Source of the DNA: Parasphingopyxis marina
Lineage (GTDB): Bacteria > Pseudomonadota > Alphaproteobacteria > Sphingomonadales > Sphingomonadaceae
Reading direction: 5' to 3'
NCBI RefSeq assembly: GCF_014237875.1
Contig: NZ_JACJVJ010000001.1
Span: 1,476,501-1,540,500 of the forward strand
Length of the DNA stretch: 64,000 bases
A program made the position numbers and the translations under genes. Positions 52,419 through 60,995 of this stretch are shown piece by piece. Every line of letters starts with the position of its first letter. Positions within the stretch are counted from its first letter, which is position 1. Under the pieces are notes generated by a model that saw only the letters and a program-made list of their open reading frames with translations, did no database searches and was not told the origin of the DNA.

Positions 52419-53093
52419 ATGGACGGGGCAAGGCAGGCCGTTTCGGTCAGGGACCGCAATTTTGCCGTGGATTTGCCGGCCGAAACGCTCGCCCGGATTC
52501 AGGACGGGGTTCTCCGGTCGCGCTATAAGGGGCGGCGCTTCTGCAAGAACCCGTTCGACGTCATGCTGTATCTGCAACTGCTCGAGCGGTTGCGGCCCAA
52601 GACGATCATCGAGATCGGGACATCGGAGGGCGGAAGCGCCCTGTGGTTCCATGACCAGTGCGCAGCGCTGCAGATCGAATGCGCGATCTACAGCTTCGAT
52701 CTCGATCCGCCCGCCGATCCGATCGCGCCGGGCGTGCATTGCCTGAAGGGCGATGCGCTGGATCCGCAGGGGAGCTTTCCCGCCGATATTTTCCGCTCCG
52801 CCCCGCATCCCTGGCTGATCGTCGAAGACAGCGCCCATAGTTTCGAGAGCGTGCTCGCCGTACTCAGATATTTCGATTCCCGGGTGATCGCCGGGGATTA
52901 TGTGGTGGTCGAAGACGGTATCGTCGCGGACCTTCCCGGCGATCGGTATCGCGCCTTCGAAGACGGGCCCAACCGGGCGGTCGCGACATTCCTGGCGGAA
53001 ACCGGCGAGAAATATGCGATCGACGAAGCCCGCTGCGATTTTTACGGGCACAATGTGACCTATTGCCCCAATGCCTGGCTGGAAGTGCGCTAG
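52419..53093 (+). CDS. CmcI-like class I methyltransferase/cephalosporin hydroxylase family
   Basis: A 224-residue protein of the CmcI family, which is a SAM-dependent fold found in antibiotic and surface-glycan loci. It has Asn-Pro-Phe-Asp-Val-Met-Leu-Tyr, the SAM motif Ile-Ile-Glu-Ile-Gly-Thr-Ser-Glu-Gly-Gly-Ser-Ala, and Val-Glu-Asp-Ser-Ala-His-Ser plus Val-Val-Glu-Asp-Gly-Ile-Val. AAGGGGA precedes ATG 52419. It converges on the three-domain protein at 53106, which itself has two methyltransferase domains; both may act on glycans. Confidence 0.86.
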   Translation: MDGARQAVSVRDRNFAVDLPAETLARIQDGVLRSRYKGRRFCKNPFDVMLYLQLLERLRPKTIIEIGTSEGGSALWFHDQCAALQIECAIYSFDLDPPADPIAPGVHCLKGDALDPQGSFPADIFRSAPHPWLIVEDSAHSFESVLAVLRYFDSRVIAGDYVVVEDGIVADLPGDRYRAFEDGPNRAVATFLAETGEKYAIDEARCDFYGHNVTYCPNAWLEVR

Positions 53094-53105
53094 CCGGGCC
53101 GGGCC

Positions 53106-55304
53106 TTACCGCTTCTCGTTCGGGGCGCGCGCCGCCTGGGCAAGGCCGTCCAGCTGGTTGGGGCGGAGGCTGCCATAGAACTTGGGCGTGACGGGGGGCA
53201 GCTGATAGTCATGGCCCCGTATCGCGGCATATTCCGCATTGTAGGTGCTAAATTTGGAAACGGCCGAGTTGGTCGCAACGCCGCCATGGAACTGGTGGAA
53301 GGTTCCCTCGCCGAGCAGCATGATGACCTCGCTGCCGGCAGCCATGCAGGCCCGGTGCCACATATCCAGATTGGCGAGCCCGCCGCCCGGCTGCTCGAAC
53401 CGCGGATCATAGCCGCCGAGTTCCCGCCATCTCGATTTGTGCATGAACAGGGCGTTGGTTTCGGCGGGCAGGGCGAACCAGCCTTGTTTCGATGACGACG
53501 CGAAAACCGAAATGTCGAACAGGCGGTAGCCGTCCTTTTCCCACTCGATCGATGCCAAGAGCGCATCCTCGGCCCTTTGATCGTAGCCGGTTTGGACGGA
53601 CTTGCTCTGTATTTCGTCGCCGAGATGAAAGGCAAAGGATCCGATAACGGCCTGCCTGCCGATCTGTGCTGCTTGGATCGCATGGTTCAGCAGGCCGGGA
53701 GAGGCCATGCGGGCGCCGTCGATCATCACCCCGACCAGCGCGCCGCGCGCCGCGGCGATTCCGGTGTTGATCGCGCCGACGGGAGAAACCGAGCCGCTTT
53801 CTTCGCTCAGGAACCGGATATTGGGCGCAATCGCCGCGCAGGCCTCGCGGTCGAACGGCTTCTGCTTCGAGCCATTGTCGACGACGATGATTTCATAATC
53901 CTCGGCGTCCAGCGCAATTTGCATGGCGGGGGACAGGGAGCGGAGCGTTCGCGGCAATTCGCGCGCCATTTCATGGGCGATCACCACCACGGAGAGCTTC
54001 GGTTCCTTCGCGGGCGGGGCGGGCTGCTTCCCCGCGGGCCGTGTCAGCGATTGGAGAATATCCTCAAAGTCCGGGCCTGCGGGGTCGAGCGCATTGTCAC
54101 GGTTCAAGATGGCGCGATCGGGCGGATCGCCGGAATCCACGGCCTGACGGACGATCGGGTTGTAATTTTGCCACAATATGCGGCTGCGGCGATCCAGCCC
54201 GGCGATCAGCAACAGGCCGGTCGGCGCCGTATCGAGGAGTATCAGTCGAAGATCGGGCCGGTGCTTCTGCAATATGCCGATGAGCTTCCAGACATCGCCG
54301 CACCACACGCGCGTGGAACGCTCGCGGGTCGCCTGTTCGGGTTCGTTCGGGAAAATATCGTCGATCGCGATGACTGTGTTCGGACCGCTGATCCGCTCGG
54401 CATGCATGAAATCGCGCAGCGCGTTTTCGACGCGGTGCATGCCGTCGATAAAGATCAGCTCCGGCCGCCGCTTGAGGATCGGGTCGACCGCCGCTTCGAA
54501 AAAATCGTCGCTGCTTTGCCGGACGATGCGGGCCTGTGGCGGCAATTCGCACTGGATGTCAGGAGCCGGGTCGACGCCGACCGCTTCACAGGCCGCAAGC
54601 GCGAGGCTGTGGCCGTGGCGGACGCCGATTTCCAGATAGGATCGGGGCTGGAGCGCCGCGTGCAATGTTTCCAGCAGCCGATGCGTGGGGACATCGCCTT
54701 TGACGCTGTCATGAACCGTTGCCTCGAACTCCGCCTCGTTCACCGCCAGCGCGGCACCGGCGTCGATAGAGGCAACCTTGTTCGGCGGCTCGCCGCTCTT
54801 GTTGAAGACGCCGACAAGGTCGTTCCACGGGCCCTTTTCGTCCAGCCAGACATCGACCAGGTGGCAATCGGCATATTTGGCCAGGGCGCGATAGGCATCG
54901 GGGTAGAAGCGGTAGCAATCCACCGGATAATCATGGATCGGCCCGGCGGACGGCGCGATCAGGAAGATATACCCATCCTCTTTGAGGACGCGCACCATCT
55001 CGCGGAATATGCGCCAGAAGAATTCGCAATGTTCGAGCATCTGCCCCGAAATGACGATGTCGATCGAGCCGCTTTCCAACGGCAATGTATCGGGATCGGT
55101 CAGATGGACGGACACGCCTTCGCCCGCTGCGATATCGGCGCCCAGATATTCGATATTGGGACCGCTGAATATCTCGGCATAGCTGCCATTGACGTCCGCA
55201 CCGCCGATATCGAGCACCTTCAGCGCCGGACGGGTTTCGAGCGCGCTGCCGGCAATATATCGGCGGTAGCATTTCCGCATATTGTCGAAGGAGCTCGGAT
55301 GCAT
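53106..55304 (-). CDS. Three-domain methyltransferase-methyltransferase-glycosyltransferase fusion
   Basis: A 732-residue cytosolic protein. Residues ~25-185 form a class I methyltransferase (Val-Leu-Asp-Ile-Gly-Gly-Ala-Asp, then Ser-Gly-Gln-Met-Leu-Glu-His). Residues ~205-400 form a second, Methyltransf_24-like domain (Tyr-Leu-Glu-Ile-Gly-Val-Arg-His-Gly-His-Ser, Phe-Ile-Asp-Gly-Met-His-Arg, Ile-Asp-Asp-Ile). Residues ~433-690 are a family-2 glycosyltransferase (Leu-Ser-Val-Val-Val-Ile-Ala-His-Glu, Val-Val-Asp-Asn-Gly-Ser, Gly-Val-Met-Ile-Asp-Gly-Ala). The arrangement suggests synthesis and methylation of a surface glycan. Confidence 0.86.
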   Translation of the reverse strand: MHPSSFDNMRKCYRRYIAGSALETRPALKVLDIGGADVNGSYAEIFSGPNIEYLGADIAAGEGVSVHLTDPDTLPLESGSIDIVISGQMLEHCEFFWRIFREMVRVLKEDGYIFLIAPSAGPIHDYPVDCYRFYPDAYRALAKYADCHLVDVWLDEKGPWNDLVGVFNKSGEPPNKVASIDAGAALAVNEAEFEATVHDSVKGDVPTHRLLETLHAALQPRSYLEIGVRHGHSLALAACEAVGVDPAPDIQCELPPQARIVRQSSDDFFEAAVDPILKRRPELIFIDGMHRVENALRDFMHAERISGPNTVIAIDDIFPNEPEQATRERSTRVWCGDVWKLIGILQKHRPDLRLILLDTAPTGLLLIAGLDRRSRILWQNYNPIVRQAVDSGDPPDRAILNRDNALDPAGPDFEDILQSLTRPAGKQPAPPAKEPKLSVVVIAHEMARELPRTLRSLSPAMQIALDAEDYEIIVVDNGSKQKPFDREACAAIAPNIRFLSEESGSVSPVGAINTGIAAARGALVGVMIDGARMASPGLLNHAIQAAQIGRQAVIGSFAFHLGDEIQSKSVQTGYDQRAEDALLASIEWEKDGYRLFDISVFASSSKQGWFALPAETNALFMHKSRWRELGGYDPRFEQPGGGLANLDMWHRACMAAGSEVIMLLGEGTFHQFHGGVATNSAVSKFSTYNAEYAAIRGHDYQLPPVTPKFYGSLRPNQLDGLAQAARAPNEKR

Positions 55305-55386
55305 GATGCTTGCCTGACGAGAAGAGGGCAGGGCCGCCCATTGGGGCCGTAAGCTATAGAGACCAAAAGATTATCGGTGAAGCGCC

Positions 55387-57531
55387 CTAGCGTTCGCAGC
55401 TGCCTCCATTGGCCGCTTGCCGCTCACCGCCCGGCCGATAGCGGCAGACGATATGGGCTTCGAGCTCGTCGGCGGTGAACCATGTCGGCTTCATGCGCAT
55501 CGCGGCGAAGAGCGGCGCCTGATCGGCATAATGGCGGGAATTCGGCCGGGTCGAGGCCGCGCCGAACTGGTGGATGCTGCGCGAACTCACCTGTCCCTCG
55601 CCGTCCCAGCTGATCTCCATGATATAGCTGTCGCCCGCGGTGGCGACCAGGGCGTCGCCCTCGGGCGCGGGCCAGTAGATCGCGCGCAGCGCGTCCGGCC
55701 CGCCGGTCAGCGGCAGGTCGGCATCGCCGCGGCGCAGGCGCAGCACTTCGCCGAGCGACGGATCGATCCGGCCGTAATTGTCCTGCAGAAAGGCGACGGC
55801 GTTGGTGAATACGCCGCGCGGCTCGGGCAGGGGATCGCCGCGATAGGCCGCGAGCATCACCGAGCGCAGGATCGCGGCGGCCAGCGCATCGGCATCGCCT
55901 TCGCCGTCCAGCGACCAGTCCCAGCCCGCGAGCAATTGCTGGGCGTCGGAAAGCGCGCCTTCCGGGAAATTCAGCGCCGCGATCCGCCGGAAATAGGGCC
56001 CGGCCGCCGATTGCCGCGAATAGCCGCGATCATATTTGACGCGGCGCAGCTCGGGCCAGCCGATCGGGCCCTCGATGGCCGCCAAGAGTTCGTCGGCGCG
56101 GTACATGCGGTTGGTGGTGTTGGTTTCGATGCCGAGCAGCGGCGAGAAGCTCTCGCAATCGAGATTGTCGGCCGGGGCGGTGGCGATGCAGGGGGTGTTG
56201 TTGGCGTTGAAGATATAGCCCGAAGGCGGATCGATCAGGAAGGGAATGCCCTCGAAGGGCGCGTTGGCCGTCCAGACGGCGGCGCTGGTGTCGCCGGGCA
56301 GCACGCCGCGCCAGTCATAGCCTTCGGCGCGGTCGGGGAAGCGCGCATTGTAGAGATGGGCGATATGTCCTTCGCCATCAGCATAGACGAAGTTGGTGGC
56401 GGGGATCGCCTGCATCCGCATCACCGCCTGCCATTCTTCGAAATTTTCCGCGCGGGTGAGGCGGTAATATTGCTCGACCTGACGGATCTCGCCGATCCCG
56501 GCATAGCGGATCGCGAAGGCGCCATTGTCGTTGATCATCACCGGGCCGTGGACCGAGCGATAGACGGTGCGGGGGACCGGGAGAACGAGCGGGCCGGTGC
56601 GGACATGCAGCCAGATGCGGCGGCTTTCCAGCGGCAGCCATTCGCCGTCATAGCGATAGCGGTCGCCATCCTCGTCGAGCTCCAGCCGGTAGACGTCGAC
56701 GAGATCGGGGCGGTTCACCGTGTTCGCCCAGCCGAGATGGCGGTTATGGCCGAGCAGCGGCAGCGGCGAAATGGGAAAGAGCCCGCCGATCATGTCGAGC
56801 CCTTCGGCGCTCGTCACATGCGCCTCGTACCAGGCGACCGGCCCTTCGAAGGGCTGGTGCGAATTGACGATCAGTTTCGTCACGCCGTCGGGATCGCGCG
56901 CGGGAGAAACCGCAAAGGCGTTCGATCCGCGCTCGGTTTCCGGTTCGCCGTTGCGCGGCGGATCCTCGCTGTTTGCGAGCGCGCCCAGAGTGCGGTCGAT
57001 CCCGTAGAAGAAGGGCGAGGTGAAGGCGAAGCCGGTGGCAATGTCCCGCCCCGTCACCGGGAACAGCCCGCGTAGGCGCAGCTCTTCGGGATGCTCGGAG
57101 GCGTAGAGGTTGAGCCCATCGGCATAGGCCTCGATCAGCGCGCGGGTATCGGGCGAAAGCGCGCTCTCATAGCCGGCATCGACATCGCTGCGCGCGTCGA
57201 ACAGGTGCCAGGCATAGTCCTGCGCCGCGCCTTCCGCGCCGGTCAGCTCGCCGAGCCGCCCGCGCGCGCTGGCGATCACTTCCTGCAGGGTTTCGAAATC
57301 GTCCTCGGCATGGGCATAGGCGAGACCGAAAGCGGCGTCGGCATCGGTTTCGCCCAGCACATGCGGCACGCCCCATTCGTCGCGGCGGATGACGACGTCA
57401 TAGGTTGCGCTCGGCGCTTCCACGGTCTGCCAGGTCGCCAGCCAGCGGCTGTTGAGCAGGGCATTGCCGCCCGCGACCAGCAGCAGCGCGGCGACGATCA
57501 CGCCGAGAATCTTCGCGAGTTTCCTGATCAC
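55387..57531 (-). CDS. Penicillin-acylase-family Ntn hydrolase
   Basis: A 714-residue exported N-terminal-nucleophile amidase. A membrane or signal helix (about residues 8-25) leads to Val-Ile-Arg-Arg-Asp-Glu-Trp-Gly-Val-Pro-His, the alpha chain, then a spacer, and the autocatalytic Ser203 in Glu-Arg-Gly-Ser-Asn-Ala-Phe that starts the beta chain. Members cleave penicillins or acyl-homoserine lactones. The start is GTG 57531 with AGGAGAGG upstream. AHL quenching is possible but not shown by sequence. Confidence 0.91.
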   Translation of the reverse strand: MIRKLAKILGVIVAALLLVAGGNALLNSRWLATWQTVEAPSATYDVVIRRDEWGVPHVLGETDADAAFGLAYAHAEDDFETLQEVIASARGRLGELTGAEGAAQDYAWHLFDARSDVDAGYESALSPDTRALIEAYADGLNLYASEHPEELRLRGLFPVTGRDIATGFAFTSPFFYGIDRTLGALANSEDPPRNGEPETERGSNAFAVSPARDPDGVTKLIVNSHQPFEGPVAWYEAHVTSAEGLDMIGGLFPISPLPLLGHNRHLGWANTVNRPDLVDVYRLELDEDGDRYRYDGEWLPLESRRIWLHVRTGPLVLPVPRTVYRSVHGPVMINDNGAFAIRYAGIGEIRQVEQYYRLTRAENFEEWQAVMRMQAIPATNFVYADGEGHIAHLYNARFPDRAEGYDWRGVLPGDTSAAVWTANAPFEGIPFLIDPPSGYIFNANNTPCIATAPADNLDCESFSPLLGIETNTTNRMYRADELLAAIEGPIGWPELRRVKYDRGYSRQSAAGPYFRRIAALNFPEGALSDAQQLLAGWDWSLDGEGDADALAAAILRSVMLAAYRGDPLPEPRGVFTNAVAFLQDNYGRIDPSLGEVLRLRRGDADLPLTGGPDALRAIYWPAPEGDALVATAGDSYIMEISWDGEGQVSSRSIHQFGAASTRPNSRHYADQAPLFAAMRMKPTWFTADELEAHIVCRYRPGGERQAANGGSCER

Positions 57532-57589
57532 CTCTCGCCCTCTCCTTGCCCCGCACCATCGGCGCGCCGCAGGGGAAGATCAAGCGGGG

Positions 57590-58519
57590 CTAGAGCGTGC
57601 CGAGGTCGCAGCCGCGCGCTTCGAGCAGCGGCTTCATCTCGCGATAGGCGGCGGGCGTCCTGGTGATCGGAATGTTCGGATAGAGGTGATGGACGATGTG
57701 GAATTGCATCCCCATCGATCCGATATTGCCGAGCCTGCTCTTCCAGGCGCGGGTATTGCCGTAGCGGCCGGTACCGAAATTGGTGTGGTGCGGCGCCCAG
57801 CTCAGGAAGAAGAGCACATAGCTCGATCCGATATGGCGCGGCAGCCACCATAGCAGCACCGCCTCGATTCCGAAGCCGTTCCAGGCGAGCGCGCAGAGGA
57901 TGCCGTAAAAGACCAGCTGATAGGCGATCCCGTCCAGCACGACCTCGGGCCGGCCGAGCCGCTTCAGCACTTCGGGATAGCCGCGCAGGCCGATGGTCGA
58001 TCCCGGCTGGCGGTTGCGAAAATGCCGCCACAGCGCATTGACCGGGCCGCTGCCATGCATCTCGTAATCGGGGTCCAGCCCCGGCTTGTTGGTATGGCGG
58101 TGATGTTCGAGATGGGTGAGCCGGGCCACGCGATAGGGCAGGATCAGCGGGATCATCGAGAGATGCCCGACCAGCTCGTTGAGCCAGTGCAGCCGCGATC
58201 CGCGCCGGGCGATGATGTCGTGCATCGCTTCATGCGCGGGCAGATAGGAGGCCGCGACATTCACCGTCGCAATCGGGAAGGCGGCCCAGAGCGGCAGGAT
58301 ATCGAGAAACACCAGCGGCCAGAGCGACAGCCAGACGGCGAGATTGCCGAGACCCCAGATCACCGGCGTCCAGGCGACGCCGCCGATATATTTGCCCGCG
58401 ACCGCCTGTTCGGCGCGGATCAGTTCCTTGTTTTCCGGCGCCGAGCCGGCGCGCGCCTCGTCGCGCTCGATAACCTGATCGGTGGCGGTGTCGGGGGCGG
58501 ATGTGGTTACGCTCTCCAT
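57590..58519 (-). CDS. Fatty acid desaturase/beta-carotene-hydroxylase-like protein
   Basis: A 309-residue membrane di-iron enzyme. His boxes read His-Glu-Ala-Met-His-Asp, His-Leu-Glu-His-His-Arg-His, and His-Ile-Val-His-His-Leu-Tyr-Pro, and an added His-His-Thr-Asn; about four membrane helices separate them. The family introduces double bonds or hydroxyls into lipids. ATG 58519 overlaps the end of the small membrane gene by 13 bases, so expression is coupled. Substrate open. Confidence 0.9.
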   Translation of the reverse strand: MESVTTSAPDTATDQVIERDEARAGSAPENKELIRAEQAVAGKYIGGVAWTPVIWGLGNLAVWLSLWPLVFLDILPLWAAFPIATVNVAASYLPAHEAMHDIIARRGSRLHWLNELVGHLSMIPLILPYRVARLTHLEHHRHTNKPGLDPDYEMHGSGPVNALWRHFRNRQPGSTIGLRGYPEVLKRLGRPEVVLDGIAYQLVFYGILCALAWNGFGIEAVLLWWLPRHIGSSYVLFFLSWAPHHTNFGTGRYGNTRAWKSRLGNIGSMGMQFHIVHHLYPNIPITRTPAAYREMKPLLEARGCDLGTL

Positions 58520-58743
58520 GTCACCCAGCTCCCCGAAATCTGCGCGAAACCGCCCCAGACGCCGCCGACCACGAAACCCGCAGCGAGCGGGGTCAGGCCG
58601 AAAGGCGGGGCGATATTCAGCGCCGCGATGATCTGCGCGGTCACCGGCGGGATGAACAGCAGGCCGAACAGGATCGGCCCGAACCGGAATCCGGTGCGGA
58701 TGATCCTGACGATTGCCCTGTCCTGTTCCTGTGCTGCTTCCAC
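58507..58743 (-). CDS. Small membrane protein upstream of the desaturase
   Basis: A 78-residue protein with two membrane helices (about residues 22-43 and 50-70) and no recognised domain. GTG 58743 follows GAGGAAG at a proper distance. Its 3' end overlaps the desaturase start by 13 bases, so the two are almost certainly one operon. It may be a partner or leader peptide. Confidence 0.65.
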   Translation of the reverse strand: MEAAQEQDRAIVRIIRTGFRFGPILFGLLFIPPVTAQIIAALNIAPPFGLTPLAAGFVVGGVWGGFAQISGSWVTWRA

Positions 58744-58885
58744 GGCCAGTCTTCCTCGCGGTTAACAAATCCCTAATAGCCGATCCCGCGATGAAGCGGA
58801 AGCCGCCCGGGCAGGGAGGGCGCGCGTTAACCGCGTTTCCATGGTATGTTCGGCCGCATCCGATTTCACGAGGGAGGGATATGAG

Positions 58886-59947
58886 ATGGGCGAAGCGGTG
58901 AACGAAGCGAAACTGGAAGAACTGGCGGGCAAGCTGGTGGGCGACGTCGCCTCCGCGCTCAGCCTCTATATGGCCTATATCGGCGATCAGGCGGGGGTGT
59001 ATGCGGCGATGGACGAGGCCGGGCCGCAGACCGTGGAGCAGCTTGCGGAGAAGACCGGGCTCAACCCCAAATACCTCCACCAATGGCTCGGTTCGAACGC
59101 GGCGGCCGGTTACGTGACCTACGATCCGGCGGGCGAAACCTTCTCGCTCACCCCCGAACAGGCGCTGATCTTCACCCGCGAGGGCCAGCCCGCCTGTATG
59201 CAGGGCTTCATCCAGGCCGTCGTCTCGCAATATGAATCGCACGAAAAGGCGGTGCAGACGTTCAAATCGGGCGAAGGCCGGCCATGGAGCGACCAATCCG
59301 ACTGCTGTTTCTGCGGCACCGATCGTTTCTTCCGCCCCGGCTATGCCGCCAATCTGGTGAGCCAGTGGATTCCGTCCCTCGATGGCGTCGAAAAGAAGCT
59401 CAAGGCCGGCGCCAAGGTCGCCGATATCGGCTGCGGGCACGGCTCCTCGACGATCCTGATGGCGGAGGCCTATCCTGCATCCACGATCATCGGCTTCGAT
59501 TTCCACGAACCCTCGATCGCCGAAGCCAAGGCCAAGGCGCAGGCGGCGGGCGTCACCAATGTCGAATTCCATGTCGCCCGGGCCCAGGATTTTCCCGGCG
59601 AGGATTTCGACTTTGCCTGCATCTTCGATGCGCTCCACGATATGGGCGATCCGGTGGGCGCGGCCGCGCATATCCGCCAGGCGCTGAAGGGTGACGGCAC
59701 GTTCATGCTCGTAGAGCCGATGGCCGGCGACAGCATGGCGGAGAATATGCATCCGCTGGGGCAGATCTATTATGCCTTCTCGACCACCGTCTGCACCCCG
59801 GCTTCGCTGGCGCAGGAAGTTGGCCTCGGCCTTGGCGCGCAGGCCGGGCAGAAGCGGCTCACCGAAGTGCTGAACGAAGCGGGCTTCACCCATGTGAAGC
59901 GCGCATCGGAAACGCCGACCAATATGGTGCTGGAGGTTACGGGCTAG
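58886..59947 (+). CDS. Winged-helix class I SAM-dependent methyltransferase (Rv2258c-like)
   Basis: A 353-residue protein. The N-terminal ~90 residues form a winged-helix dimerisation domain (Gln-Leu-Ala-Glu-Lys-Thr-Gly-Leu-Asn-Pro-Lys-Tyr-Leu). The SAM-binding site is Val-Ala-Asp-Ile-Gly-Cys-Gly-His-Gly-Ser-Ser, with Gly-Phe-Asp-Phe-His and Asp-Ala-Leu-His-Asp-Met-Gly-Asp-Pro later. AGGGAGG precedes ATG 58886. It is divergent from the small membrane gene, 142 bases away. Substrate unknown. Confidence 0.89.
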   Translation: MGEAVNEAKLEELAGKLVGDVASALSLYMAYIGDQAGVYAAMDEAGPQTVEQLAEKTGLNPKYLHQWLGSNAAAGYVTYDPAGETFSLTPEQALIFTREGQPACMQGFIQAVVSQYESHEKAVQTFKSGEGRPWSDQSDCCFCGTDRFFRPGYAANLVSQWIPSLDGVEKKLKAGAKVADIGCGHGSSTILMAEAYPASTIIGFDFHEPSIAEAKAKAQAAGVTNVEFHVARAQDFPGEDFDFACIFDALHDMGDPVGAAAHIRQALKGDGTFMLVEPMAGDSMAENMHPLGQIYYAFSTTVCTPASLAQEVGLGLGAQAGQKRLTEVLNEAGFTHVKRASETPTNMVLEVTG

Positions 59948-59974
59948 GCTTGGCCCGGATCGCCGGGCCGGCCG

Positions 59975-60175
59975 CTATTTCATCATCGTGAACAGCGCGA
60001 AGGACAGGGCCGTGCCGAAAAAGAAGAGCGGCCAGGACCAGTAGAAGCTGACATCCAGCACGGTGACCTGGTGCACGACCAGAAAGCCGCCGCGCGACCC
60101 GCCCGACCCGATGAACATCGAAACGATCCAGGTCAGCAGGGCACCGGGAAAGGGCGCTTTGAGCAAGGAGATCAT
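59975..60175 (-). CDS. Small hydrophobic protein
   Basis: A 66-residue protein with two membrane helices separated by a Gly/Ser loop. Its ATG has a good ribosome-binding site (AAGGGAG, 9 bases upstream). No family recognised. Convergent with the winged-helix methyltransferase, 27 bases apart. Confidence 0.62.
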   Translation of the reverse strand: MISLLKAPFPGALLTWIVSMFIGSGGSRGGFLVVHQVTVLDVSFYWSWPLFFFGTALSFALFTMMK

Positions 60176-60179
60176 CTGT

Positions 60180-60502
60180 CGGCTCCCTTGATATCCGTAA
60201 CGTCGAGCGGGCGAACGACGCGGTAACCATCCTTCGCCGAGCGCGAATCATACAAGGAAGCAGATTATATTCAAATTTATACGGTTTTGCGACGGTAGCA
60301 CCGACTAGCCGGCAGCGGGGCGATACGCCCGAATCCCCGGATTTTCGGGAATGTGCGCCCCGCCGGGCGTCCAATACGAAGTTCGTGTGATTTACGGCCC
60401 CTTAAGGCAGCCCGCGCTATCCAGATCGGCAGTTGCACTATCACGGCTCGATAAGGCCCGTGATTGACCCACTTTGTGGGGGGGAAGAAAGGTTGCGCTG
60501 CC
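60180..60502 (+). promoter_or_regulatory. Structured intergenic leader before the response regulator
   Basis: This 323-base interval has an AT-rich core (about 60260-60290) that may be a promoter, then a series of short perfect hairpins: GGGCG/CGCCC (60318-60330), CCCG/CGGG (60336-60349), CGCCC/GGGCG (60356-60369), ATCACGG/CCGTGAT (60440-60464) and CCCAC/GTGGG (60468-60480), the last near the ribosome-binding site. An open frame on the minus strand (60277-60513) is not convincing. It is either a long leader or a small RNA. Confidence 0.5.
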
Positions 60503-60928
60503 ATGGCGCACATTATCTATGCGGAGGACGATGATCTCATCGTCGATATCGTTCGCGACGTGCTTCAAAAGGACGGCCATGTCGTCGGAGTCGTTACGGA
60601 CGGTGAAAGCGCCCTCAAGGCGATCAGGCTCAAGCGCCCCGATCTCGTTATACTCGATTGCAACATGCCGGAAATGACCGGCATCGAAGTGCTTTCGCGG
60701 ATGCGGGTCGATCCCGCGCTGTGCGATATTCCCGTGCTTATGCTCACCGGCAGGCGCGGCGCCCAGGACGTCGATATCGCCATGTATTCCGGCGCCAACG
60801 AATATCTGAAAAAGCCGTTCGATCCCGACTATCTGGCGTTCGTCGTCGATAATCTGCTGTCGAAATATGTTCCTTCGGGATCCGGCGCCCATCACGGCTT
60901 GGCAGCCCATGGTCCCGGCCGTCGGTGA
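60503..60928 (+). CDS. Single-domain response regulator
   Basis: A 141-residue CheY-like receiver. The acidic pair is in Ala-Glu-Asp-Asp-Asp, the phosphoacceptor Asp52 in Ile-Leu-Asp-Cys-Asn-Met-Pro-Glu-Met-Thr-Gly and the Lys in Leu-Lys-Lys-Pro-Phe-Asp-Pro-Asp. No output domain follows, only a short Gly/His-rich tail. The GAAAGG site precedes ATG 60503. No histidine kinase is adjacent, so the partner is elsewhere. Confidence 0.92.
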   Translation: MAHIIYAEDDDLIVDIVRDVLQKDGHVVGVVTDGESALKAIRLKRPDLVILDCNMPEMTGIEVLSRMRVDPALCDIPVLMLTGRRGAQDVDIAMYSGANEYLKKPFDPDYLAFVVDNLLSKYVPSGSGAHHGLAAHGPGRR

Positions 60929-60995
60929 CCGCCTGACCGGCTTCCAGTGAGGGGCCGGCTGTTTGCAGCGCTAAGGCGCCGCGCCCGCAATCCCG

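Noticed and set aside
55417-57075. 552-codon plus-strand open frame
   Set aside because: It is antisense to the penicillin-acylase gene, which has a clear nucleophile and signal sequence.
58762-58776. CtrA-like TTAA-N7-CTAA site
   Set aside because: It has one mismatch to TTAA-N7-TTAA and such near-matches occur by chance; no cell-cycle gene is adjacent.
60277-60513. 78-codon minus-strand open frame in the response regulator leader
   Set aside because: Its start lies inside the regulator gene, no good ribosome-binding site is seen, and its codons do not resemble neighbours.
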